DNA from: Chionis minor
Taxonomy: Eukaryota; Chordata; Aves; Charadriiformes; Chionididae
DNA: 64,000 bases
Assembly (NCBI GenBank): GCA_013398295.1
Contig: VZSF01003927.1
Coordinates: 726,325 to 790,324, forward strand
Reading direction: 5' to 3'
Shown here: positions 34,523 through 46,000 of the stretch, piece by piece
Numbering within the stretch: position 1 is the stretch's first letter
Layout of the letters: the number at the start of each line of letters is the position of its first letter
Notes under the pieces: generated by a model
The model's database searches: none
Seen by the model: only the letters and a program-made list of their open reading frames with translations
What the model was told of the DNA's origin: nothing
Program-made: the position numbers and the translations under genes

Positions 34523-36382
34523 CTGTCAAAAAAAAAAAAAATTACAACTGATACAATGCAAAGGGTGTAGTCTATAATTAGCGTAGTGCTTAATGAGAAG
34601 CCTCTCAGGATCTGTCTGAGCATAATGACCCAAGTCCCTAACTGGGTTGCCAACTGACTACCTGCTTATGAAACAAAAAACCAAAACCCAAGGGTATGCC
34701 TTGCAGGTCTGCCTGTATAAAAAACCTGAATATTCAAACTTCAGGATCACATTACTGGTGGTGAACAAATCTTTCAATAATGGGGACTATATAACTTTGG
34801 CTGATGTGTATGAACATTATTCTGAAGGTTTCATCATTTACTTACTTGTAAACTGGACGGTACATGGCACACAGCACAAAATTTCAGAAAACATGATGGA
34901 GGCATAGATAATCACACTGAAAGGCCAGACTCATAGTAATTTGAAAAGCTGCTTCATGACAGATTTTTTCTTCTGGATATTTGGAAAAAGCTGCTGGTCA
35001 CAAATTACATGTACCCATCTACTGGAAGTACAAGGGGTTTTGTTTTGCACAAGCTCTGGTTGGCAAGGCTCTGAGCAAGAGAGTAGCAAAACACTGAACA
35101 TTCGGTGTGCATTTGAAAAAAAAAAAACCCAAAGTGCATTTCTGACACGCATTTCAAATTTCATGCAGCAATTCATTGTTTGCTTACTACTGTGGACTTA
35201 CAAGCTCACAGAATTTTCAGGGGAGACCTATCCTTTTACCCTTATCATTATAAATAGTAGCAGTTTATGCTTTTTGTGAGAAAGATCACAAGTTTTACTG
35301 GTGTCCACTAGCAACACTGGTGCGCATTACAGATAGTGCTATTGCATTTATCTAGACAATAACATTAAAGTAAGAGACGTATCACTTTATTAGGTATAAG
35401 GTTCGGGTTTGTAGAGCTAACAGATTTTGTGGTGAGACACAACAACAGAATAACAATAATTTTATCTAACATAAATCCACTGTTTTAGTAATGTAAGCTA
35501 TATTAAACCAGTATCTACCCTTCCTTAAAAATATCTAACTTACAGTCACTGTCAAGATGACAGAGCTGTGCATTTAGGTGGGATCAGTGACTGACAATAA
35601 TAAGAAGCAAAATGAACAGAATCCAAAAACTTAAGACAGTCCAAAGGGCCACTTTTGTTTTAGACTGATTTCTACATACAAACCCTCTCTGAATTAACTC
35701 TGCTTGTGGGGTTTTTTTAAACAAATCTACATTTGACATTGATGGACAACCTGCCGCCGGCATTGGTAAATTCTTCTAACAGGCAATGGCTTAAACATGC
35801 ACCTTGCCTGTAGTCTGAAGTTGTCTGCTTTTAAGTTCCATTACTGAACAAAAATTATTAATGGGAACAAAGGATAAAAACTTCTCTGAAGACAAATCTA
35901 TAGATTTGTCGAAGTCCTTTACAAATGTCCAGAGATATCAGAGTAAACTGAAAAATAAAGGTTTTCAATGTTACAGAGAACAATATTTATCCCAATACAT
36001 TCTAGAAAGAAGCTGCATACTCTGAAAAAAGCACTGTAACAAGAGCAAGACCAATATGAAAGGGAGAAAAGGGTTTCAGAGGGAGAAAGAAGAAAGAAAA
36101 ATGGAGGATCCTGGCAAATTTGCTCTTACCTGTCAAGTGCAATGGCTGGAAAACTAAGTATGGTCACTGAGCAAAAGACTTTGTGCAGAAACTTGGCAAT
36201 TCTGCAGAAGAGCATCGTATAGATCCACCAGCAGCAGTGTGGACTGGCACTAAGAGCAATGTCAAAAGGCACGCAGACTAGGCTGGCACAGATCCCCGAG
36301 CAGGCCAAATTCTTAATGAATCGGTTTGTTACAGATTTAAGTACCGATGTTCTGCAAGTTGACCACAGCACCATGATGTTAC
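33415..36382 (-). CDS. GPR176: GPR176, orphan G-protein-coupled receptor (partial, last two coding exons)
   Basis: Gene-level entry: exons 36382-36130 and 34522-33415 join in frame to give 453 residues to the stop codon (TAG at 33417-33415). Human GPR176 is 515 residues; the missing part equals the N-terminal tail and most of TM1, encoded by exon 1, which I did not find in the window. Identity is near-certain from long matches such as NRFIKNLACSGICASLVCVP, SASQKKKVIIAALRTPQNT and RSGSQLLEMFHIGQQQIFKP, and from the C-terminal KRLLPPLGNTPEELIQTK. Known: GPR176 is a class A orphan receptor that lowers cAMP through Gz and sets the pace of the clock in the mouse suprachiasmatic nucleus. It is a plasma-membrane protein. 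The frame is intact, so it is likely functional. Confidence 0.97.
34523..36129 (-). other. GPR176: GPR176 intron 2
   Basis: A 1.6-kb intron between the two coding exons, bounded by GTAAGA and GACAG. Its acceptor pyrimidine tract is a single run of about 14 T. It holds scattered short open frames with no homology and no recognised repeat. Confidence 0.9.
36130..36382 (-). CDS. GPR176: GPR176 exon 2 (TM1 end to DRY)
   Basis: This 253-nt exon lies between cctgtctctattcacag and GACAG|GTAAGA. It enters completing a split Gly codon and ends inside the Arg codon of the DRY motif. Contents in order: the end of TM1 with NIMVLW, TM2 (IKNLACSGICASLVCVPFDI), a first loop with SPHCCWW, and TM3 through FLHKVFCSVTILSFPAIALD. 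The open frame upstream of the acceptor has no homology and is intronic. Confidence 0.96.
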
Positions 36383-39312
36383 CTGTGAATAGAGACAGGA
36401 AGGATAAACAAATAAAAAAAACCCCAACCCCAAACAAACAAGCACTCCCAAACCCCAACAACAATAATTTTAACAGATTTGCATGTTCCCTAGTACTGCA
36501 AATAAAAATACTTTTGGAGTCTGCCAGGAGTCACTGATTTGAATCATCACGCTGCTCAAACTAAAAACTCAGTAACAGCTACTGGCTTTTTAAATCAGAT
36601 GACTGAAAACTATTACTCCCCAGCTATTTCTTCCTAGCTTCTAGTAATGAATGAATTATGGAATTTCAGCAGTAAATGCCTAAGTAGGATATCCAAACCA
36701 TGTTTTTAGATGCTTATATTGACTCCTACATTAAATGAGCCATCCTGAGTATACAAATAGAGAAATTTGCAAAAGTGCTCACATTTTAATAACTGGTGCA
36801 AAGTTATTTTTCTGAATGTAAAAATACACTGTAAGTAAACAGAAATATAGTTAAAATATAAATATATGGTTTCAATCTGTTCGTAAGTGGATCACAGCAG
36901 CTTGCTTTCTTTCCACTGGACGTTTCAATGGCACAGACAGGCTTATGTGAAGCCACATTCAGAAGAAATTTTTTTCCCCCCCAAGAGATTCTAGATATAC
37001 ATAATAACGTGTAATTAAACAAATGGGACAGGCAGGAGGAAAAAAAAAAAACACAAAAAACCAAAAAAAAAGACAACTTAATGCATATAACTTCACAAAA
37101 GTATACAGAGAATGCAACCCACTTTTTGGATATCCAAGCTGTACACATTTGTTTCAAATAAGGTAAATGTATGGCAGTGAAGCAGAAATACAGAGAGAAA
37201 CCAGCATCAGCTAAGACAGTATTTTTCCCTTATCATTATATCTTATTCTATCCAGATCTGAGAGAGATATATCGTATCATAGAAAGAAATTTTCCATCGT
37301 AAATTTCCCTATAATTCTAACTCACACAGCAGCAGCACAAGAGTCAGTGAAGCAATCTCTTACTGCATGCAGCTCTGGGCCCCTTCTAATGCATACCAAG
37401 ATGCCAAAAAAGTCAGTCAGAATATAGGATTTTAGCTCTCCTTTAACAACCTGTCTTTAGCAAGATGTTTTGGTTTTGGTTTTTTTTAAAAAAGCAAAGA
37501 AGAGTGCTACTACAAAAAAAACAGGCTTAATAGAATTGTGCAAAAATGAAGATGAATTTAAAGTCTTATCTTGAATGTTAAAACACCCACAATTCTCAAA
37601 GCTTCTACCACTTCCAATTAATACAAGTAAAAGACAATACTATAGGTGAAGGAAATGCAGACACTCACTACATGACCACAGAAATACTTACTTGCCCAAA
37701 GTGCATGTTATGCACACAGAAGGCCCCCCAAAGACAGGTCAGCCCACCACGGCCACCAGTGAAAAATCACACAGCTGTACTTAACCACTTGCTGCAAGTG
37801 TGTGCCTGGAGTGGACTCAGCTCCATGGACCCAACAAAAATGGAATTATACCACACTGTCGTCTCAGCAATAGGTCCCTCTTGTTCTGCCTTGGTCTGCT
37901 CAGACTGAAGTCCCTTTCCCCCATCCCTATATGGACAGAGGGGAGTCATCTTCAGGACCTGCTGAGAAGCAGACAGCCCAGTCAGGCTTCCCTGCTCCAT
38001 GACTGTGCACATGTCCATGGCTGTGGCTTCACCCTCCCAGAGCAGGTGACACACAACAGGCAGCAAAGTCTTGACACTGATCAAACAGTGTGGCAGACAC
38101 TTTCTGTGGTACCCAAGCAGCTGGAGATGTACTAGTGCAGAGCTAAGGAGGCAGGAGGACGTCTGCTAGCACAGCTGAGCAGGGCACACACATTCTTCAC
38201 CACATAACCTGGTCCCGGCTTTCCACCCATGCCTGCACAGACACCGTTTTGGCTCAGGCTCCGGCACCTAACACTTGGAACATTTTAGTGCCGTCTTCAG
38301 ACAGAGCATTTGAAGACTCACTGGCAGCAATAGGAAATGTAAACCTTCAAAGTGTGTTAAAACTAGAAGGCAGCAGGTGAATGCGCAAGGCAGCCAGAGC
38401 AAGTTAGAAGCACACATTTTAAGATATATGCAGATCACGGATTTCTAAGAAAGTTGTCCAGTTGAAACCGAAAGGTGCCCAATGTTTCAGCTAAATGTTT
38501 GTCACATAAACATCACAGAAACAGCACAAAAACATGCAAAGTTTTCTCGAGGGTTTCACAAGCAGTCTTTGTAAACTTAGAAGGCATCAGAGTAATTTTC
38601 AGAAAGCATTCACCCTTTTATGAAACGATCTGACAAAGAAATGAAAGCAAACATACTTTATACAACTCCTCCAGTAATTCTTCACAGTGGTCTTAATAGA
38701 GAAAAATCTCTAGTGGAGCCTGTATCACTTGATCATACTATCCCCTAGGTAATAAATTCTAATATAGTTCCTTAAATACCTCTCTTTCTGTAAGACACTA
38801 AGCAATAAATAGTGATTAAATCATCTTACCAGACAGCAAATCCAAGACAAAAATAAAGTGTAATAGCTCAGTGCATGAGACTGATTAAACTATGTTCAAA
38901 ATTTCATACTGAAGAAATACTGCCATCATTCTTTGTTATCCAGTTCACTGTGCACTATGCAAAAAATAGTCCCAAATGACAGCTATTAGTGAATTAGTAG
39001 AATTCTCAGCACTGGCCAAATCATGCAGCTGTGCTCAGCGCATAGCCCATGTGCGAGTTAGTAGTTTTCCACTAGCAGTAACTACATGGTAAAGGCCAGT
39101 ATCGTCTTAATAAAATGTGATTCTCCTTTATTTTATTTCTCCTGGAGACATACTGTGCAGTACCAGCAGATCAACCAAGGCATAGCTACCAGCAAAACAA
39201 AAATACAGCTTGACAAGACAACTCCATTTGCTCTGCTGCAGCCGGGCAGCATGCAAAGTAGAGTTTAGCTTCCTACCTCCAAGAAAAGTTAAGTTGTTCT
39301 TACTGTAGACTC

Positions 39313-39337
39313 TATCAACAACCGCATGTTGTTGATA
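39313..39337. repeat. Perfect inverted repeat, 10-bp arms, 5-base loop
   Basis: tatcaacaac, loop cgcat, gttgttgata. The arms are exact reverse complements. In GPR176 intron 1, with no repeat family recognised. Confidence 0.85.
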
Positions 39338-42300
39338 CTATACATTGTTGACACTTGCCAGAAGCTCTTTTGAATTTAAGTGTAATTGATTTATGAGGCA
39401 GATTTGTTAGTGTTTTTGTAGGGTCCCTACAAATATACACAATGAGAGAAAACATCATCTTTTAAGCTGATGACTGAGATACGAAAAAGCAGCTGCAGTC
39501 CCCCATACTTCTCTCTGCTGACACTACCATTCTTTGCCTTGATTTTTCCTCTAACCAATAAAAAACCCCAAGCTTTTGCTTGCTGAGGAGAGCTTTCCTA
39601 TAGTTGCCTACATAAAGCTCGAGCAAGATCATATTCTTGTTCACATAGCCAATGTTTTTAGTGAATGTCAAGTACCCAGAAGTACCAGAAAGACAGGCTT
39701 AGCGTCTTGCTAAAACAGTGCAACGTTTCAATTGAAGCATGCGGTATTAACTTTGAAATCTACCTCACAGATGTACTATTTAGGTCTGCAGCACTTGAAT
39801 GTCATTTGGAATTCAATTTTCTATATACTGTGTCATGTGTCTTATGCAAATTCCTTTCTGATAGCTGACAAAATATTGAATTACATATTTACTATCTGAT
39901 CTGTTTTAAAGAATGGCATCATCATCTGGATTTGGCAGGTGCTTTGGGCTTGACAATATATTCCACAGGCGCTATTCAATCAGTTGTATTTAAAGCTTCC
40001 TAAGTTGCTAGGAGATACTCACTCAATCAAACTGCTTGAGTTCAAAAATCTCTCTAACTCTCCAGTTATTAAAGAAGCACTTCTTACATAGTCAGAATAT
40101 ATTATTACAATGCCCCAGAATAGGGCAGAAGCTGGGTTTTTCGGTTGGTGGTTGGGTTTTTTTTAAAATTTAAATCTTTCACCTAGTTTGAACTGCACTG
40201 ATTTTATAACCCGACTTCCAAAGCAAATGTCATCTCCATTAGAATGAATATAAATGAAGAAGGGAAACATAAAAGAAATCAGAGGGATTTTTATTAATAC
40301 TTCAGAAGCTGTTAGAGAACTCCTGAGCTATTCTTCAGGGTCCTACAGAGGAGCTTCATTCAAGACTCCAGATTCTCAACAGTTTAATTACTTCTACAAA
40401 TTATGTCATATGGTCATTTATACATCAGAGAGTCACAATGAAATGAAATTAGCTCTGGTCCTGACTGATTCTAAATGGAACAGGAAAGAATAAAGCATAA
40501 AAAAAACCCCCTGGTTCTAAGATGAGGAAGAACTCTTTAGACAGACAAAATAAAGTCAGAGCCTCAAAGGGGAAAAACAGATAAGCAGGCAGAAGTGTCC
40601 ACTTGGGACACTGGAAAATTAGTGAGTGAACACCCCTCAGCAAAACAGTCTTTTTCCATTTGCAGCTATGGGTAACTTGTACATTAGTACACTGCTCTGA
40701 TGAACTGGATCAGTTTCAGGGTAGACTGGTAGGTCTTTCTGGTGATGCCTTCAAATCAGTTATTTCCCTTCATGCATCTCAAAGCCACCCACTCAGAGAA
40801 AAAAATTACATCAGAAACTTTGCACAACATTAAATATTAAGAAGCTTCAGAACAAAACTGCATGCATTTTCCACTTCATTGCTCCTCACCTTTCTCCAGC
40901 AACTCCTTTCCATGGAAGAGGATAACAACATTCTAGGCAACAAGGTAATTCAACATGTATTACAGCAATTGCGCTCTGAGTCTTTTCACGGTGTCTAGAG
41001 GCACATTTCTGTTCTGCATGGGTTCAACAGTGAATGACTAATACTTGAAAGGCACTAATCTAACACCAGTATTCTCCTTGGCTACAATTGTACTGGGCTG
41101 TTGCACATCCTCATGGTAGGCAAAGCTGTCATTTTCTACCATGGGTTAGTTCTTGGGATATTTCTGCTGCCTAACTGGTCTAAGGATACATAACCTTGGA
41201 TTCAACTTCCTAAATAACATGGAATTGTACTGGTTAGCTGGGAGGCATACAGAGAAAGTTAGAGTGAACAAGCAGCTGGAAAACGTAGCAACTTGCTGTT
41301 TCCTGGTAGTCAATACTGCTTGGGACATAAGTGTCACTTATAAACAATCACATATGACAAAGCATATCCCGTGCTGGTTGCACAGAATTCCACTCCTAAA
41401 AGAAAAAGATGAAGTGTTTTTCATTTGAAAAGGAAAAGCCTATCTTTGGTCTTCTCAGAAAAGATGTCTAAACAAAACCCTTCCTACACCTGACATTAGT
41501 TGACAACTTTGTCAGTACACACTCCTGAATGAGCAGGAGGTAAATATTGAGCTTGTCTGTGCCTTTGACAATTTCTCCTAGTAAAAAAGAAGAATAAGGC
41601 TAAAGGTAACCACTGCATGAGCTCTTTTGGCATTAGAAACAAACACATGTATAAAGCCATCCGACAAGGTCAAACAGGGTTTGTTCTATCCTCTTATATT
41701 ATCGTAAATATCAGCATTCAATAAAATCTCCATGCACTATATACCAATCCTACTGTATTCACATTGAAAGGATGGGTTTTTTCCAGTCATCCCCTACAAT
41801 TTTTTTTAATTGAGAAATATCACTTATGAGCAGCCACACAGTACATGAGCTTGCACAGAAGTACACCGAGAAAGCAAATACAAGAATGGTCCAACACAGC
41901 ACACTGCCCATACAGTGTCCTTTAAGCCTTTGTAGTGTTTCAAGTTCACCGTATCTGCAAGGACTAACATTCTCTGAGCATGAAATGTTATCAGAGTGCA
42001 TTAGTCTGACTCAAAGCAGCAAAAACTATTTTTGCTCCTCTTCCAAGTTGTACCCTCCTCGGATTTCACTGCCAGATACAAAGTGTTGATGCAGGCATCA
42101 ACAGCTGAGATAGTCTTGAAATAAAAGCTCTTAGCAATAATTCAAATAAGGTGAAAGATTCTTAATAATACCTTTAACAAGCAGAAGGACAATCCCCATG
42201 GAAACCAGAAACTGTTATCTAAAACAAATGTATTTGCCATGCAGTCATTCAAAAAAAAAAAAAAGAGAAGAACAAATTTGCTCTTTGTCGATTAACTCAT

Positions 42301-43007
42301 GGTACCCAATCCATTAGCAGGGTATGGCATTCATCTTACATTTTTGTTAATATTAATCAGCACGTAATTGAATGAAAACAAAGTCCACACTAAGCAAAAT
42401 CCTCCTCCTCCCAGTTCGCCTCCCTCTGCTTGCTCATTTCCTCCCATCCCCTCTCACAGCGGGGTTTGCAGGATCCAGGATCCAGCCGTCCTTCGCAGCA
42501 GAGCGCCTCTGCGCACCCCACCCACGCTCGGTGCAGCGTTACAGGGAAGGAGCTGGCAGCTCTCGTTGCAAAAAAAAAAAAACCAAAAACAAAGCACCAA
42601 GTTAAAAACTGGGTTTTAGCCATTAAAATCTTCCATTAAAGACAATTCACTGAAAAAGTCACAGGTTCTGGCAACACGATGAATGGGAAAACTTCTCTTG
42701 TTGAAACACCAGGATAATTACATTCTCAACTCCAAACTCTCTCTTTTTTATTATTTTCTGAGGTATTTTGAGAAAGGTGTTTTCCGCAGAACTTTCTCTG
42801 TTAAAAGACAAACCTTACTCAAAAAACAGCTCACTGGAAACATTTTTAGCAACCCATGGTAGGTAGTTATAAAATACCCTTCTTAAGTTAAAACGTATGT
42901 TGTTTGCTTATTCATCTCCAGACAGAACAGATGAATGGTATCAGGATATCAGGACATAGCAGGATACATGTTAGCTTACATAGTTTGAAGAAATGTGTTA
43001 CTTGATC

Positions 43008-43077
43008 ACAGAATGGTTGTGGCTGGAAGTGACCTCTGGAGATCATCTGGACCAAACCCCTGCTCAAGCAGGGAGAA
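43008..43077 (-). mobile_element. CR1 LINE tail remnant
   Basis: About 70 bp: tcacagaatggttgtggctg, then gacctctggagatcatctgg and ctgctcaagcaggg. These are the last bases of a CR1 element in minus orientation. Very short and diverged, in GPR176 intron 1. Confidence 0.8.
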
Positions 43078-46000
43078 ATTCTTGTAATTATTTATATTTT
43101 TTTTGTATATTTCAGTTTTAAAAACTATAGTCATCAGATTGACAGAAATGCCTTTATAAATCAAAAAAAGATAAAACAGAAAGTAAACTTCCTGAAACTA
43201 AATCCAACCTTTTTTTAACATTCTAGCTACTAACTTCAAAATTCAATGATAAAATAACAATTGCACTCCACTTAGAGAGAGTGGCGAATAACTTAATCTG
43301 TTGTTTTAACATATGTCCTTCATTTTCAGTTCGTGCACATGTGTAACCAAATGTTTTATATCCAAGGTTAAATGTCTGCTGCAAGAGATCTATACTGGAA
43401 CAAGGTTTGCTGTATACTGAACCTTCCCCCCCCCGCCCTTCATAAAAAAGGTGATCTCCTTAATTTCAAGATAATGTTTCTTACTCCTGTTCTTAGAATT
43501 CTCATTCACGTGTTCCTACTTACACCATAAGAATTAATTTAGAAGTATAATTATGTAAGAGATTTATCAGCGTGGAGCTGTGGTCACCAAACTCAGCTCA
43601 ACAGAACTACATCAAGCAGGAATTTGCCCAGTACAGAGTAGTTACCCGCAAAGCGTTTCAGCATAGATATAAATTATACTGGAAGCCCTTTCATTTAGGC
43701 TTTCATACTTATCTACATGGTTTCTCTTCCCAAGAAAGTGTACAGTTACAAGGCAGAAAAGATTTTAGGAAAGGAGCTAGTTCATAGCACCTTAGTCCCA
43801 GAAAATGAACATAAGATTTCCTTGCAGGAACAGATAAGTCATTGACTTCTGTTGTGGTATTGCCTAGGAATAGTTCAAGGCCAACACAATCCACTGAGAG
43901 CAGCTACCATGAATTCCTGTGGAGTAAAGTTAAAAAAAAAAAAATCTGTAAAGAAATTTAAAATTGTTCTTGCAGTAAGCATAACTTGTATGATATGATA
44001 GTATTTGTAATGTCAAAATCACTATGTCAAATGTAATATCAAAATACTGTTGTCCTTAGTCTAAAGTTACTGTATCATGCTAAAGGTTTTGGATATCCAT
44101 TTGTGTTTCTTTCAGATATATCTATCTGAAGGGAGATGAGAAAGTGCTGCACTGGTAATTCTCCAGTTCTTCCTACCCACTGCCACTTCTTCCCATCTCA
44201 CTTTTTGTACTTACTATACCATTAAATGGACAGAATTTCTAGTCATGAACAATCATTTTCTCTTTTTCTATAAACTACAGTCCTTCAACAGCCGCCACGA
44301 TCATTTCAGCCAATCAAGGAAATAACCATACCCGCTTATTTTGCTGAAGTACACTTCACTTGTCTGAATTCCTTGCCTCTATTTTAAAAGTGATGTCCTC
44401 AAAGAACCTGAACCTCTTCAAGCTCCTTGGAAGGAAAAAAGTTTACAGACTATTGCGCCTGCAACTTCAGGGCCTTGGATTGTTCCCATATCAGGCAAAC
44501 ATGACAGATGTATAGATTTACCTTTGAAACCTAAGCTAGGAAATTAAACAGCTGAAAAAGAATGTCCAGATTTACTGCTCTAACCGTAACAGGAATATAA
44601 ATCTTTTCGAAGTTATTACCTTTTTGAATCACAGTGCCTAAGGGACCAGCTTGTTTTACTTATTGCAAAAATAAAACCAAGAATTCTTACACCCAAGGAC
44701 TTTACGTGATGCCCATGAAAGTCCCCCATGACACGGGGACCAATGTTTTTACCTCTTCTAGAGAGGAAGGAAATAAAGGAAATAGATATAGAAGAGGTAA
44801 AAATAATGAATGTCCACAACATCAACGCACATTAAATCATTAGCAGAAGTACTGGATCCTACATCTCCTTTGCCAACCAATTATGACATCTAGTGAACCA
44901 TCTGGCCTTTCCTACACCAGGCTTTGTGCCAGCAGCCCTCCGATGTTGTTACTGAAACACTGCAAGGCGTGGGATGCAAGCGGAGCAGGTAATTTTTCTG
45001 AACAGCTGATCTGTCTGTTGTTCATCATCCGTGGTACAAGAGGAATATGTTTTGTCCCTTTGTTTTATAAAGGACATGGAAATGGGCCATTCTGAACCTG
45101 TGCATCATGAAACAACTGAGGGGATGCAATAGTAGCACTTCTTAGGCAAGGTAGTGTCAAGGAACACAGTGATTTACTTGAGCTCCCCTGACCGCTGCTG
45201 CTTATCTAATTGCAAATAGCAGTCTTAACACAGGGAGCGAGCATGTTTAAGAGATGCTTTTAAATAATAGTGCTATCTGCCACCGATATCCACTATCTTT
45301 GTTTGTAGAGAGCCTGTAGCCACTTCTGTTGGTAACCTCACTATGTACGTCCAGACACCTCTTTTCAGATGCTTCTTTTTTGTCTGACTTTGCGTACATG
45401 CACCTGCAATTCACATGCAGGTGTGTTGGTGACCACATCTGCTTAACAGCACCAAGATGTGACTTCTCACATCACAGGTGTGGCTCAGCTTTGCTTCATT
45501 TACAGGGCCAGCCCCGGTCCTTACTAGGTTCTTCCAGGAGAAACCTGCAGGACCCCTGTCCTCGTGACATGCCAAGGTCAGATCCAGGAGGAGACTGATA
45601 GTTTTGCACTTGTGAGGCTACAGAAAAACTTGATGTCTTCTAGAGCAACTCCAGCATCTGGCCTGGGCTGTAAGCTGCTCCAGCATCCACAGAAGATTGG
45701 AACAACTTTCCACCTTCCATACTGGACCTGACGACCTCCTGTGCTGTTCAGAGTCTTACCTCATCCTGCTGTCACCCTCGTATCCGCCCAGAATGCTACC
45801 AGACCAGAACGCAACACAGACATGGTCCAACAACACTGTGCTTATGCAAAATTCTTCTTTTTGTATCTAATACTTTTCCAGTTGTTCACTCAAGATATGA
45901 AGACAAAACTTTTAAAAGAAATTAGTTGCTGTGCCATATTGTAGTATAGTGCATATGTGAGATCTATACTGTCTCATAGCATACAACCAACAGGACAATT

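Noticed and set aside
34523..34653. Extension of the GPR176 exon 3 frame to the ATG at 34653
   Set aside because: The extra 44 codons are intronic: a T-tract acceptor precedes 34522, and the exon 2 junction restores the DRY motif exactly.
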